Shown here one piece after another: positions 27,561 through 36,611 of a stretch of 64,000 nucleotides of DNA. The translations under genes were made by a program, and so were the position numbers. Numbering within the stretch: position 1 is the first letter of the stretch; every line of letters begins with the position of its first letter. Source of the DNA: Clostridia bacterium (GTDB taxonomy: Bacteria > Bacillota > Clostridia > Christensenellales > Aristaeellaceae); contig JAFSOC010000015.1 in assembly GCA_017447185.1 (NCBI GenBank), positions 248,672 to 312,671 on the forward strand. The letters run 5' to 3'. The notes under the pieces were generated by a model, which was given only the letters and a program-made list of their open reading frames with translations, searched no databases and had not been told where the DNA came from.

Positions 27561-28571
27561 TCAGCAATCAATAAATTTTCTGAATTCAGGCAGAATTCCG
27601 ATACCATCCGGGTAATGGGCAGCAAACTGAGGAATGGCATGAGAAGGGAAACTGTTTCCTTCAATAAAAGTCGGACCGTCAGGAGTTATTGCAACATCCC
27701 AGGCAACAAAACGCATTTCAGGAAACTTTTCAGCAGCTTTGAGGCACATTTCTTTCGCTTCCTTCCAGAAAGGAATCTCAAAACCGATAATGCTTGCATT
27801 TGTCATGGGGTGCTTGATAAAGGTGTTTCCCTGCTTGTCAGCCCCGACAGTCAGCAGTTTGCCGGTGTCCAGGTCAATTCTTGCTGCCATCCCGCCGCAG
27901 TCAACATTATCCATTACTTTACCGTTGCCGATTCTCAGGAAAGCATATACGATTCCCTGCTGTTTATCGCCCAGAAGTGTCGCAATACGGCAGGTGTTGA
28001 CGGATGTCGGGCAGAGGGAAGCCATTTTCGGATGCTGAATTACAACTTCTTCCAGAATGCCGATTCCGTCTTGCTGAAGCTGTTTCAGGAATTCTTCGCT
28101 TCCGTTCTTCCAGTCTTCCGGTGTATACTTTCTGATTCCCTGGCCGCTGGATCCTTCCAGCGGTTTTCCGATCAGTTCCTTCTGGTTCCTGCAGAGCAAA
28201 AACAGATCTTCTGCAGAGGTGTCCTGATTAATACGGATCCATTTTCTTGGAATCCATTCTTTAAAGGTTTCATTGAATTCGGCTTTGTCATCAAAATAAT
28301 GCCAGAATTCCTTGTTGTTCATACGACGGACAATATCATTTGAGATCCCACGGGTAATGACCGTCTGGCGCTGTTCATTATTCAGCTTATACATCTGAGC
28401 AATTTTGTAGTCTACATACCCGGCATTGTATTTTACTGCGCAGCGGAGCATATCGCCCATCAGCCATACTCTGCCCTTTCCGCTTCTTTTTTTCACGATA
28501 CCGGTAGTTTTCCACATGGCTTTCCAGTCCATACGTACAAGCCTGTGGGTGAAATACTGCAAACGGGACAT
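27561..28571 (-). CDS. Sugar-transfer associated ATP-grasp protein
   Basis: A 336-residue protein with the ATP-grasp fold typical of the ATPgrasp_ST family. Seen are K-P-L-E-G-S-S-G-Q-G-I (ATP loop), a conserved P-T-S-V-N-T-C-R-I segment and a final F-I-E-G-N-S-F-P. Relatives often lie in polysaccharide or capsule clusters and resemble alpha-L-glutamate ligases; the reaction is not established. It starts 18 nt after ychF ends, in the same direction, so the two probably share a transcript. No other polysaccharide genes are adjacent. Confidence 0.8.
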   Translation of the reverse strand: MSRLQYFTHRLVRMDWKAMWKTTGIVKKRSGKGRVWLMGDMLRCAVKYNAGYVDYKIAQMYKLNNEQRQTVITRGISNDIVRRMNNKEFWHYFDDKAEFNETFKEWIPRKWIRINQDTSAEDLFLLCRNQKELIGKPLEGSSGQGIRKYTPEDWKNGSEEFLKQLQQDGIGILEEVVIQHPKMASLCPTSVNTCRIATLLGDKQQGIVYAFLRIGNGKVMDNVDCGGMAARIDLDTGKLLTVGADKQGNTFIKHPMTNASIIGFEIPFWKEAKEMCLKAAEKFPEMRFVAWDVAITPDGPTFIEGNSFPSHAIPQFAAHYPDGIGILPEFRKFIDC

Positions 28572-28588
28572 CCGGCTCCCCTCCTTCG

Positions 28589-29686
28589 TTATACATTGAA
28601 ACGGAAAAGTGTCACATCTCCGTCTTTCATTACGTAATCTTTACCTTCACTGCGGATCAGGCCTTTTTCCCTGCAGGCAGCCATGCTTCCGTTGCTTACA
28701 AGCGTTTCATAAGGAACGATCTCCGCCCGGATAAATCCTTTTTCAAAATCAGTATGGATCTTTCCGGCTGCCTGCGGCGCTTTTGTACCATTCTGGATCG
28801 TCCAGGCCCGGCACTCGTCTTCTCCGACAGTAAGGAACGAAATAAGACCGAGCAGTTTATAACATGCGGTAATCAAACGGTCAAGCCCACTCTGACCAAT
28901 TCCGAGTTCCGCCAGGAATTCTGCTTTTTCCTCAGGATTCATCTGGGCGATATCCTGTTCAATGGCGGCGGAAATCAAAATCATTTCTGCATTTTCAGAC
29001 TTGGCAATTTCACGGACTGTGCAGAGGAAAGGAATTTCATCTTCCCCTTTTCCAATATCGTCTTCTGCAATATTGGCCGCATAAATGACCGGCTTTGTAG
29101 TCAGGAGGAACCAGCTGTTCAGAATTTCTTTTTCTTCATCATCTGCATCATATGTTCTTGCAGGTTTTCCGCTCTCGAGGTGAGCATATATCTTTTGAGC
29201 CAGTTCGGCTTCCGCACCTGCTTTTTTATCGCCGCCGCGATAATTCTTCTCTGCTTTGTCTTTTCTGCGCTGAACCGTTTCCATATCAGAAAAGATCAGC
29301 TCCAGATTGATCGTTTCAATATCACGCGCTGGATTGACTGATCCGTCTACATGAATAATATTCTCATCTTCAAAACAGCGGACAACATGAACAATGGCGT
29401 CCACTTCACGGATGTGGCTCAAAAACTTGTTGCCAAGTCCTTCACCCCGGCTGGCACCTTTGACAAGACCGGCAATATCAACGAATTCGATCGTGGTGGG
29501 TGTTACTTTTTTAGGGTGATACATTTCCGCCAGAACGTTCAGACGGTTATCCGGAACGAGAACCACACCAGTATTCGGTTCGATTGTGCAGAAAGGATAA
29601 TTTTCAGCCTGTGCACCGGCATTCGTGATGGCGTTGAAAAGAGTGCTTTTACCAACATTTGGCAGGCCGACGACTCCAAGTTTCAT
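28589..29686 (-). CDS. ychF: YchF (OLA1-type) ATPase
   Basis: A 365-residue Obg-related protein with G-L-P-N-V-G-K-S-T at the N terminus, D-I-A-G-L-V-K-G-A as G3, and a G4 region (Y-A-A-N) that lacks the usual N-K-x-D, which is why this family prefers ATP over GTP. A TGS-like C-terminal domain follows (about 280-365, [11 protein letters not shown]). YchF interacts with ribosomes and stress responses. It is first in a unit with the ATP-grasp gene, behind a promoter and short leader hairpin. Confidence 0.95.
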   Translation of the reverse strand: MKLGVVGLPNVGKSTLFNAITNAGAQAENYPFCTIEPNTGVVLVPDNRLNVLAEMYHPKKVTPTTIEFVDIAGLVKGASRGEGLGNKFLSHIREVDAIVHVVRCFEDENIIHVDGSVNPARDIETINLELIFSDMETVQRRKDKAEKNYRGGDKKAGAEAELAQKIYAHLESGKPARTYDADDEEKEILNSWFLLTTKPVIYAANIAEDDIGKGEDEIPFLCTVREIAKSENAEMILISAAIEQDIAQMNPEEKAEFLAELGIGQSGLDRLITACYKLLGLISFLTVGEDECRAWTIQNGTKAPQAAGKIHTDFEKGFIRAEIVPYETLVSNGSMAACREKGLIRSEGKDYVMKDGDVTLFRFNV

Positions 29687-29724
29687 GGATTTGTTACTCC
29701 CTTTCCTGAAATAGCAGTTTGCAG

Positions 29725-29780
29725 TAAAAAAACCGATGATATCGGCACCTCATTATATAGAAGCAATCAGAATGCGTCAA
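29725..29780 (-). promoter_or_regulatory. ychF promoter with a hairpin and T run at the transcript start
   Basis: On the minus strand TTGACG (29780-29775) and TATAAT (29757-29752) lie 17 nt apart. The predicted start near 29745 is the first base of CCGAT-ATC-ATCGG (29745-29733), followed by eight T. The stem is short, so this may be an mRNA 5' cap hairpin or a weak early terminator. Confidence 0.7.
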
Positions 29781-29844
29781 GCTTTCCAAATACTCTTTCC
29801 TGTGGTAAAATAAAAAAAGGTATTTAATGTAAGGAGTGCTGTTC

Positions 29845-30702
29845 ATGAATGTTTTGCAAAGTGCTGTTCTGGGACTGATCCAGGGCCTCGGTGAGTTCCT
29901 TCCGATTTCTTCAAGCGGGCATTTGCTCCTTGCTCGTTTTTTCCTTGGAATTCAGGGAGACACAGCACAGGCACAGGCTGCCTATAAAGTATTGGACATT
30001 CTGCTTCACGTCGGTACGCTGATTCCCCTTCTGATCGTCTTCTGGAAAGACTGGATAGAGATGCTGCGTCATCCGGTGAAAAACAAAACGTTAATTTATC
30101 TGATTGTTGCATCTGTACCCACGCTTGGTATATATCTTGCTGCAAAGGTTCTTTTCCCTTCCGTTCACGGATTTTCTGTCTTTGACAGCGGCTGGTTCCT
30201 TGGAGCTGCTTTTCTGATTACAGCATTTTTCCTCCTGGCCTGCGATCTTGTTTCATCGCGCCGTACTTCACCATCAAAAGGAATGGGATTCTTCCAGGCA
30301 TTTATTATGGGTTGTTTCCAGGGTATCGGACTGATTCCGGGCGTCTCCCGAAGCGGTTCCACGATCTTTGGCGGTGTACTGTCCGGTCTTGATAAAAAGA
30401 AAGCTGCTTCTTTTTCCTTTATGATGAGTGCTCCTGCAATCCTGGGATCGTTGATTATGGAAGGAAAAGACGCTCTGGATGAAGGCCTTTTTTCATCCAT
30501 TCAGCTGGTTCCGACCGTTGTCGGAGTTCTGGTGGCAGCAGTTACGGGATATTTTGCTCTTCGGTTTATGCTTAAGATCATCAGCACTGTACCTCTCAGC
30601 AGATTTGCTGTATATCTTGCAGTGATCGGGATCGCATTCCTGATCATGCAGCTTGCGGGGGCCAACATTCTTCCGCCGTTTGGAATTCCTTCTTCTGTCT
30701 GA
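29845..30702 (+). CDS. uppP: Undecaprenyl-diphosphatase UppP (BacA)
   Basis: A 285-residue polytopic membrane protein from the ATG at 29845, 8 nt after an AAGGAG site; an upstream in-frame GTG overlaps that site and is unlikely. Signature segments are G-L-x-Q-G-L-G-E-F-L-P-I-S-S-S-G-H near the N terminus and G-V-S-R-S-G-S-T-I in the second half. It recycles undecaprenyl pyrophosphate to the monophosphate carrier for peptidoglycan and other wall polymers; overproduction gives bacitracin resistance. A DD-carboxypeptidase gene follows 49 nt later. Confidence 0.95.
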   Translation: MNVLQSAVLGLIQGLGEFLPISSSGHLLLARFFLGIQGDTAQAQAAYKVLDILLHVGTLIPLLIVFWKDWIEMLRHPVKNKTLIYLIVASVPTLGIYLAAKVLFPSVHGFSVFDSGWFLGAAFLITAFFLLACDLVSSRRTSPSKGMGFFQAFIMGCFQGIGLIPGVSRSGSTIFGGVLSGLDKKKAASFSFMMSAPAILGSLIMEGKDALDEGLFSSIQLVPTVVGVLVAAVTGYFALRFMLKIISTVPLSRFAVYLAVIGIAFLIMQLAGANILPPFGIPSSV

Positions 30703-30751
30703 TCCGGTTTCCGGCTGCAGGGTCCAAGCATTCTGAAAAGGAGTAAACAGT

Positions 30752-32221
30752 ATGAGAAGACTCATCCCCTGTTTAATAGTGCTTCTTCTGCTTTGTACTG
30801 TACTGTTTTCTCCGGATCGTGCCGCTTCAGAAGCCACTGCTGAACCGATTCCTGAACCGACATTATCTCCCAATGCTGAAAAATATGATCCGGAACATCC
30901 GGAAAATCTGTCTCCGGATCAGCTTTATGCTCTGTCTGCAATTCTGATGGCAGCTGATACGGGCGAAGTAATTTTTGAAAAAGATCCAGATGAAATCCGT
31001 TATCCTGCTTCCACAACAAAAATACTGACCGTTCTACTGGGAATAATAATGGTAGATGATGTGTATCAGTATGTTACGGTTTCTGATACAGCAGTTGCCA
31101 TACCGGAAGACTCTTCCTCCATGCATCTGCATGCAGGTGAGGAAATTCGTTTTATCGATGTACTGTACGGAACAATGCTTGTATCCGGAAATGACGGCGC
31201 CAACGTAATTGCTGAAACGGTTTCCGGCTCGATTCCCGCTTTTGTGGAACTGATGAATTCAACGGCGCAGATGTATGGATGTACAAATACGCATTTTATG
31301 AATCCTCATGGATATCATGATGACAATCATTACTCAACCGCCAGAGATCTTGCAATTATCTCCCGTGAAGCACTGCAGAATGATCTCTTCTGTGAAATTG
31401 CGGCCTCTGTTACCTGGTCTATTCCCAAAACGAATATGCAGCGGGCCAGAACCATTACCACAAAATCCAAATACATGATCCCCGCAACGGAGGAATCTCC
31501 GAACAAGTATTATTATCCTTATGCCATCGGTATCAAAACCGGTTCCCATTCCCAGTCAGGGTACTGCTTTGCAGGTGCGGCTGATAAAGATGGCGTACGC
31601 CTTGTTTCTGTTGTTATGTTTACCGGAGACAGGGCCAGATGGGCTGATACAATCAAACTGATGGATTACGGATTCAGCCAGTATATCAGCGTGACACCCA
31701 TGGATCTGTATAATATGAATCCGATAACCATTGAAACAAACAATTATTCGACATCCGATCCAAATCGTGGGAAAATCCTGCTTTCCTGTCAGCTCCAGAA
31801 CCCGGAGTCGGTTTCTCCAAAAATTGTGTCCACTTCATCTGAAGTGAAAAGAATGGCTGCAAACCTCAAGAATATTATGGTTTTCCAGTATACGCGTGAT
31901 TTTTCCGCACCGATTACAGCCGGTGAAACAATCGGAACCATGACATATTATCCCCAGTACGGGGATCCTGTTGTTTACCTTCTGACAGCTTCCCGATCTG
32001 TTGCACGCAGGGAAAACGTCCCCAAAACGCTTGAAGAAATCGTCAATGAAACTTATGCGGATCCCAATCCCCTGCCGCCATTTTCCTTTAACCTGCTGAT
32101 GATTTTCCTTTCCCCGGTGATTGTGATTGGAATTCTTATCGGTGCGATCATTTTTATCCGGAAAAGACAGCGTGCTCACCGGATGAAAGCACCCAAACCG
32201 TCCCACAGGTATGTAAAATAG
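30752..32221 (+). CDS. D-alanyl-D-alanine carboxypeptidase (PBP5/DacF-like)
   Basis: A 489-residue penicillin-binding protein with a signal peptide (about 1-28), then a Pro/Glu-rich linker, and the three active-site motifs S-T-T-K (P-A-S-T-T-K), S-G-N (V-S-G-N-D-G-A) and K-T-G (I-K-T-G-S-H). A C-terminal membrane helix near residue 455 is followed by a basic tail, so it is anchored at both ends rather than by the usual amphipathic helix. It trims the last D-Ala from peptidoglycan pentapeptides. A GAAAAGGAG site precedes the ATG. Confidence 0.9.
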   Translation: MRRLIPCLIVLLLLCTVLFSPDRAASEATAEPIPEPTLSPNAEKYDPEHPENLSPDQLYALSAILMAADTGEVIFEKDPDEIRYPASTTKILTVLLGIIMVDDVYQYVTVSDTAVAIPEDSSSMHLHAGEEIRFIDVLYGTMLVSGNDGANVIAETVSGSIPAFVELMNSTAQMYGCTNTHFMNPHGYHDDNHYSTARDLAIISREALQNDLFCEIAASVTWSIPKTNMQRARTITTKSKYMIPATEESPNKYYYPYAIGIKTGSHSQSGYCFAGAADKDGVRLVSVVMFTGDRARWADTIKLMDYGFSQYISVTPMDLYNMNPITIETNNYSTSDPNRGKILLSCQLQNPESVSPKIVSTSSEVKRMAANLKNIMVFQYTRDFSAPITAGETIGTMTYYPQYGDPVVYLLTASRSVARRENVPKTLEEIVNETYADPNPLPPFSFNLLMIFLSPVIVIGILIGAIIFIRKRQRAHRMKAPKPSHRYVK

Positions 32222-32241
32222 CTGAAGGGACTAAATAATAG

Positions 32242-32270
32242 TTTACAGGCCATGTGGCTTGTGATAAATT
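32242..32270 (+). promoter_or_regulatory. Promoter for the FGGY kinase-hprK unit
   Basis: TTTACA (32242-32247) and TAAATT (32265-32270) are 17 nt apart; the -10 has an upstream TGA. The -10 is weak, which leaves room for control. Confidence 0.5.
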
Positions 32271-32314
32271 TATGCTAAGAGTTTCTTCATTAATATGTTC
32301 AGGAGGTTTGTGTG

Positions 32315-33904
32315 ATGAACAATCTGACAATTGCAGAGGGAAAAGCAATTCTTGGTATAGAATTCGGTTCTACACGCATTAAAAGCGTTTTGATTGACAG
32401 TGATCATCATGTGATTGCTTCCGGCAGTCATGAATGGGAAAACGAATACAAGGACGGTATTTGGACATACAGTGAAAAAGCGATCATTTCAGGCCTTCAG
32501 AGCAGCTACGCGGATCTGAAAGCAAACGTTCTGAGGGAATATGGTCTGAAACTTCAGAAAATAAGTGCTCTGGGTATCAGTGCCATGATGCATGGATATC
32601 TTCCCTTTGACGGAAACATGAAACTTCTTGTTCCTTTCCGTACCTGGAGAAACACGATTACGGAAGAAGCATCTGTGAAGCTGACTTCTCTTTTTTCCTT
32701 TAATATGCCGCAGCGCTGGAGCCTGAGTCATCTTTATCAGGCGATCCTGAATAAAGAGGAACACGTAAAGGATATCCGCTTCCTGACCACACTGGCAGGA
32801 TGGATTCATTATCTGCTGTCTGGCAGGAAAGTCCTTGGCGTTGGTGATGCAAGCGGCATGATGCCAATTGATTCGGATACATGCGATTACAATGCTGCGA
32901 TGGTCAGTGCCTTTGATCAGCTGATTGCTCCGGAAAATTATCCCTGGAAACTGAAAGATATTCTTCCCGCTGTGCTTTCTGCAGGTGAAGATGCCGGAAC
33001 GCTGACAGAGGATGGTGCCCGCCTGCTGGATCCCGACGGTGATCTGTCTGCGGGATGTCCCATGTGTCCGCCTGAAGGAGATGCGGGAACCGGTATGACG
33101 GCAACAAACAGCGTTCGCGCCAGAACCGGAAACGTCAGTGCAGGAACATCCATTTTCAGTATGATCGTTCTTGAAAAACCCATGTCCAAAGTATATCCGG
33201 AAATTGATATTGTAACCACACCTGTGGGCAAACAAGTCGGTATGGTTCACTGCAACAGCTGTACATCCGATATAAATGCCTGGATTTCCCTATTCCGTGA
33301 ATTTGCCGAAATAATGGGCTTGAAAACAGATGCGGGTGAAGTGTATACACGTCTTTTCAGAAAAGCGATGGAAGGCGAAAAGGATTGCGGCGGAATCGTC
33401 AATTTCAATTATTTTGCCGGAGAACCTGTTACCGGACTCGCTGAAGGACGCCCCATGCTGGTTCGTACTCCCGATGCCCGGATGAACATTGCCAATTTCA
33501 TGCGCGCTCAGATTTATGCCAGCCTGGAAACACTGAAAGCCGGCATGGAAATCATGACAAAGGAAAAAGTTGCCATTGATGAAGTTTACGGGCATGGCGG
33601 ACTCTTTAAAACCGAAGGTGTAGGCCAGAATTTGCTTGCCGCGGCGATTCATGCGCCTGTGACGGTAATGGAAACTGCGGGTGAGGGCGGTGCATGGGGT
33701 ATTGCCCTGCTTGCTGAATTTGCCCTGAAACGCAAGCCTGGCGAATCCCTTGAGGATTATCTGCAGAATCATGTATTCTCCGGAATGAAAAAGCGCTCTG
33801 CTTCACCGGATCCTGATGATGAAGCTGGATTTGACCGCTATATGGAACGTTTCCTGAAATGTATTCCCGCACAGAAGGCCGCTGTGGAAGGACTGAAAGT
33901 ATGA
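32315..33904 (+). CDS. FGGY-family carbohydrate kinase
   Basis: A 529-residue sugar kinase with two actin-like lobes: G-I-E-F-G-S-T-R-I-K at the N terminus and a C-terminal ATP region with Y-G-H-G-G-L-F-K-T and E-G-G-A-W-G. The FGGY family phosphorylates ribulose, xylulose, glycerol and similar polyols; the closest match I can judge by eye is the ribulokinase/xylulokinase side, but the sugar is not certain. The ATG at 32315 has AGGAGG 8 nt upstream; the GTG three nt earlier is too close. It overlaps the Cof phosphatase by 4 nt. Confidence 0.85.
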   Translation: MNNLTIAEGKAILGIEFGSTRIKSVLIDSDHHVIASGSHEWENEYKDGIWTYSEKAIISGLQSSYADLKANVLREYGLKLQKISALGISAMMHGYLPFDGNMKLLVPFRTWRNTITEEASVKLTSLFSFNMPQRWSLSHLYQAILNKEEHVKDIRFLTTLAGWIHYLLSGRKVLGVGDASGMMPIDSDTCDYNAAMVSAFDQLIAPENYPWKLKDILPAVLSAGEDAGTLTEDGARLLDPDGDLSAGCPMCPPEGDAGTGMTATNSVRARTGNVSAGTSIFSMIVLEKPMSKVYPEIDIVTTPVGKQVGMVHCNSCTSDINAWISLFREFAEIMGLKTDAGEVYTRLFRKAMEGEKDCGGIVNFNYFAGEPVTGLAEGRPMLVRTPDARMNIANFMRAQIYASLETLKAGMEIMTKEKVAIDEVYGHGGLFKTEGVGQNLLAAAIHAPVTVMETAGEGGAWGIALLAEFALKRKPGESLEDYLQNHVFSGMKKRSASPDPDDEAGFDRYMERFLKCIPAQKAAVEGLKV

Positions 33905-34716
33905 CCCAGCTGAAAGCTGCCTCTTTTGATCTGGATGATACACTCCTTCGGGATGACTTGACCATTTCATCATTTACGAAGGAAGTTTTTCACCGCCTTA
34001 GGGATACAGGTTTCATATTTATCGCCGCAAGCGGACGGACAAGCATGAGTATGAAGCCTTTTGTGGATGACCTTGACTGTGTATCCCTTTGCATTTCCTG
34101 CAACGGGGCACAGATCTGGGATCCGGTAACAGGACAGGTTTTCTGCCGTGAAATGTTTCCTGTTGAACTATGTCATGAAATTGCTGCTTTCGGAAATGAA
34201 TTTGACTGTTATGCACAGACGTATTCGGATGATAAGTTTTATTTCAATGAATATTCGGAGTATTCAAAACGCTATGCATCCGCTTCGAAGCTTCCGGGAG
34301 AATATGTCGGTGATCTTGTGAAATACATTCAGGAGCCGCGCAGCAAAATACTGATGATGGCTGAGGAAGGAAAAATAGCGTCCATGTTGGGAAAAGCCCG
34401 GAAAAGGTTTGAAAACAGAGCTTCTGTAACCTGCTCAAAGCCTTATTTTCTTGAATTTAATCCTGTACAGGCCACAAAGGGGAGCGCGCTGAAAAAAGCA
34501 GCAGAAATGCTCAGAATATCCACAATGGATATTGCAGCCTTCGGAGACAGCCTGAACGATATGCCAATGCTGTCAACTGCCGGATGGTCTGTGGCAGTCG
34601 CCAACGCAAGGCCGGAAGTCATTGCAGCCTGCAGTGATATTTGTCCTTCCAATCAGGAAGATGGTGTGGCCCATTACTTGCTGAAACATATCCTGAAAGA
34701 GGAGGTTGTGTTTTGA
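33901..34716 (+). CDS. Cof-type HAD-IIB hydrolase
   Basis: A 271-residue HAD phosphatase. Motif I is F-D-L-D-D-T-L-L, motif II A-A-S-G-R-T, motif IV G-D-S-L-N-D-M-P-M with a C2B-type cap between. Members hydrolyse sugar phosphates and related small molecules. The ATG overlaps the last codon of the FGGY kinase (ATGA) and the stop overlaps the TTG of hprK, so the three are translationally coupled. A role in draining sugar phosphates made by the kinase is plausible but not shown. Confidence 0.9.
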   Translation: MTQLKAASFDLDDTLLRDDLTISSFTKEVFHRLRDTGFIFIAASGRTSMSMKPFVDDLDCVSLCISCNGAQIWDPVTGQVFCREMFPVELCHEIAAFGNEFDCYAQTYSDDKFYFNEYSEYSKRYASASKLPGEYVGDLVKYIQEPRSKILMMAEEGKIASMLGKARKRFENRASVTCSKPYFLEFNPVQATKGSALKKAAEMLRISTMDIAAFGDSLNDMPMLSTAGWSVAVANARPEVIAACSDICPSNQEDGVAHYLLKHILKEEVVF

Positions 34717-35612
34717 TCAATGCCAGGGAGTTTCAGGAGGATCTGAAACTCGAATGTCTTGTTTCCTCCACTAAAGATACCTGGGATTTCCGCACACCGG
34801 ATCTTAACCGGCCTGGAATGCAGTTTTGTGGGTTTTATGAATATTTTGCATTTGAACGTCCGCAGGTAATCGGAAAGGTGGAAATGAGTTATCTTGAAAA
34901 GAAATCACCTTCCGAGAGGCGCCAGATTCTTGAAAAGTATTTTTCCTACAATATCCCATGTATCATTATTTGCAGGAATATGGATCCGCCTTCGGAACTC
35001 CTTGAACTTGCAGAAGTTCACCAGGTTTTTGTTTTCCGAAGTCCGAATGTAACCAGCAAATTTACCGTTTCGGCGATCCATTATCTTAACCGATGCCTCG
35101 CACCTCATATTGTGAAGCATGGTGTACTGCTGGATGTTTATGGTGTCGGCGTCCTGCTCACCGGGAAAAGCGGCGTCGGGAAAAGCGAAGCTGCCCTGGA
35201 ACTGATCAAACGCGGACACCAGCTTGTAGCAGATGATGTGGTTGATATATGCCGGATTTCAGAAGACAGACTGATCGGAACATGTCCGGCAAGAATCCGT
35301 CATCTGATGGAGATCAGAGGCATCGGTGTTATCGATGTTCAGGCTATGTTCGGAATCGGAGCCGTATCCTTCAGTAAATCCATTGATCTGATCATGGAGC
35401 TTGTTTCCACAGAATCCGATGAACCTCTTGACAGGATCGGTCTTGAAGATCATTCTGTTGAAATTCTCGGTGTTCCTGTTCCCTGCCAGTCGATACCCAT
35501 TAAACCCGGTCGGAATCTTGCCATCATTGTGGAAGTCGCTTCCCGCAACCTCAGCCTGAAAAAGGCAGGGTTCAATGCAGCGCGGGAACTGATTTCCGTA
35601 TTTCAGGAATAA
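34713..35612 (+). CDS. hprK: HPr(Ser) kinase/phosphorylase
   Basis: A 299-residue protein. The ATP loop is G-K-S-G-V-G-K-S-E (about residues 151-159) and the HprK-specific signature follows as M-E-I-R-G-I-G-V-I-D. The N-terminal domain contains E-R-P-Q-V-I-G. HprK phosphorylates HPr at Ser46 and is the sensor for carbon catabolite control in Bacillota. The TTG start at 34713 overlaps the previous stop as TTGA and is preceded by AGGAGG; the frame is open further left but overlaps the Cof gene. A ROK glucokinase follows 15 nt later. Usual partner lgt is absent. Confidence 0.93.
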   Translation: MINAREFQEDLKLECLVSSTKDTWDFRTPDLNRPGMQFCGFYEYFAFERPQVIGKVEMSYLEKKSPSERRQILEKYFSYNIPCIIICRNMDPPSELLELAEVHQVFVFRSPNVTSKFTVSAIHYLNRCLAPHIVKHGVLLDVYGVGVLLTGKSGVGKSEAALELIKRGHQLVADDVVDICRISEDRLIGTCPARIRHLMEIRGIGVIDVQAMFGIGAVSFSKSIDLIMELVSTESDEPLDRIGLEDHSVEILGVPVPCQSIPIKPGRNLAIIVEVASRNLSLKKAGFNAARELISVFQE

Positions 35613-35627
35613 AAAGGAGGTCCTCTC

Positions 35628-36569
35628 ATGTACCATATCGGAATTGATATAGGCGGTACGGGTATAAAAGTTGGCGTAATCGATGACAAACTTCAGATTT
35701 TGGCAGAAAATTCCATCCCAACTTGTACAACAATTCCTTTTCCCGAACAGGTTAAACGTATCGCTGAATGCGTCAAGTCCACTGCCTCCTCGGCAGGTCT
35801 GAAGAATGACCAGATTGTAAGCGTCGGTGTGGGAATTCCCGGAGTATCGAATCTCTCAACTGGTGAAGTCGTAAAGTGTACAAATATGGGATGGTATCAT
35901 GTTCCTTTCCGTACCGAGTTCCAGAAACATTTGAATGTGCCAGTGTATATCGACAATGACGCAAATGTGGCCGCTCTTGCAGAGAGTGTTGCCGGCATCA
36001 GCGCCGGAACGGCTTCCAGTGTTTTCATTACCATCGGCACCGGAATCGGCAGCGGGATTATCATCAACGGTAAAATATGGAATGGTTTTCACGGAATTGG
36101 CGGAGAAATGGGTCATGTAACTTTCGATTTGGACGGTGTTCCATGTACCTGCGGAAACCATGGGTGTCTGGAACGTTACTGTTCTGCCACTGCGCTGATT
36201 CGTATGGCTCGTGAAGCGATTGCGGATAATCAGAATACACTGATCATGAAGATGGTTTCAAACGATATAACGAAAATAGAAGCACGTACGGTGATAGATG
36301 CAGCCAGAGAGAAAGACCCTCTTGCTGTACAGGTATATAAACGTTATATCTATTGCCTTGCACAGGCTATTGCAAGCATTGTGAACCTGATAGATCCGGA
36401 AGTGATTGTGATCGGCGGCGGCGTAAGCAAAGCCGGTGGTTTCCTTCTTGATCCGCTATGCCGCGAATACACTAAATTTGTTCTGTATAATGATCAGCCG
36501 ATGCCTTCCATCCGCCTGGCTGTTCTTGGATCTGAAGCTGGTATTATCGGTGCTGCAATGTTATCATAA
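35628..36569 (+). CDS. ROK-family glucokinase
   Basis: A 313-residue sugar kinase with G-I-D-I-G-G-T-G-I-K at the N terminus, G-T-G-I-G-S-G, E-M-G-H and the ROK zinc motif C-T-C-G-N-H-G-C-L-E (about residues 175-184). It most likely makes glucose-6-phosphate, with N-acetylmannosamine kinase as the alternative. No DNA-binding domain is present, so it is a kinase and not a ROK repressor. It follows hprK by 15 nt with an AAAAGGAGG site. Confidence 0.9.
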   Translation: MYHIGIDIGGTGIKVGVIDDKLQILAENSIPTCTTIPFPEQVKRIAECVKSTASSAGLKNDQIVSVGVGIPGVSNLSTGEVVKCTNMGWYHVPFRTEFQKHLNVPVYIDNDANVAALAESVAGISAGTASSVFITIGTGIGSGIIINGKIWNGFHGIGGEMGHVTFDLDGVPCTCGNHGCLERYCSATALIRMAREAIADNQNTLIMKMVSNDITKIEARTVIDAAREKDPLAVQVYKRYIYCLAQAIASIVNLIDPEVIVIGGGVSKAGGFLLDPLCREYTKFVLYNDQPMPSIRLAVLGSEAGIIGAAMLS

Positions 36570-36611
36570 AAAACCTGACTGTGACGAATGAGCTGGAAGA
36601 AGGAGTAGCCT

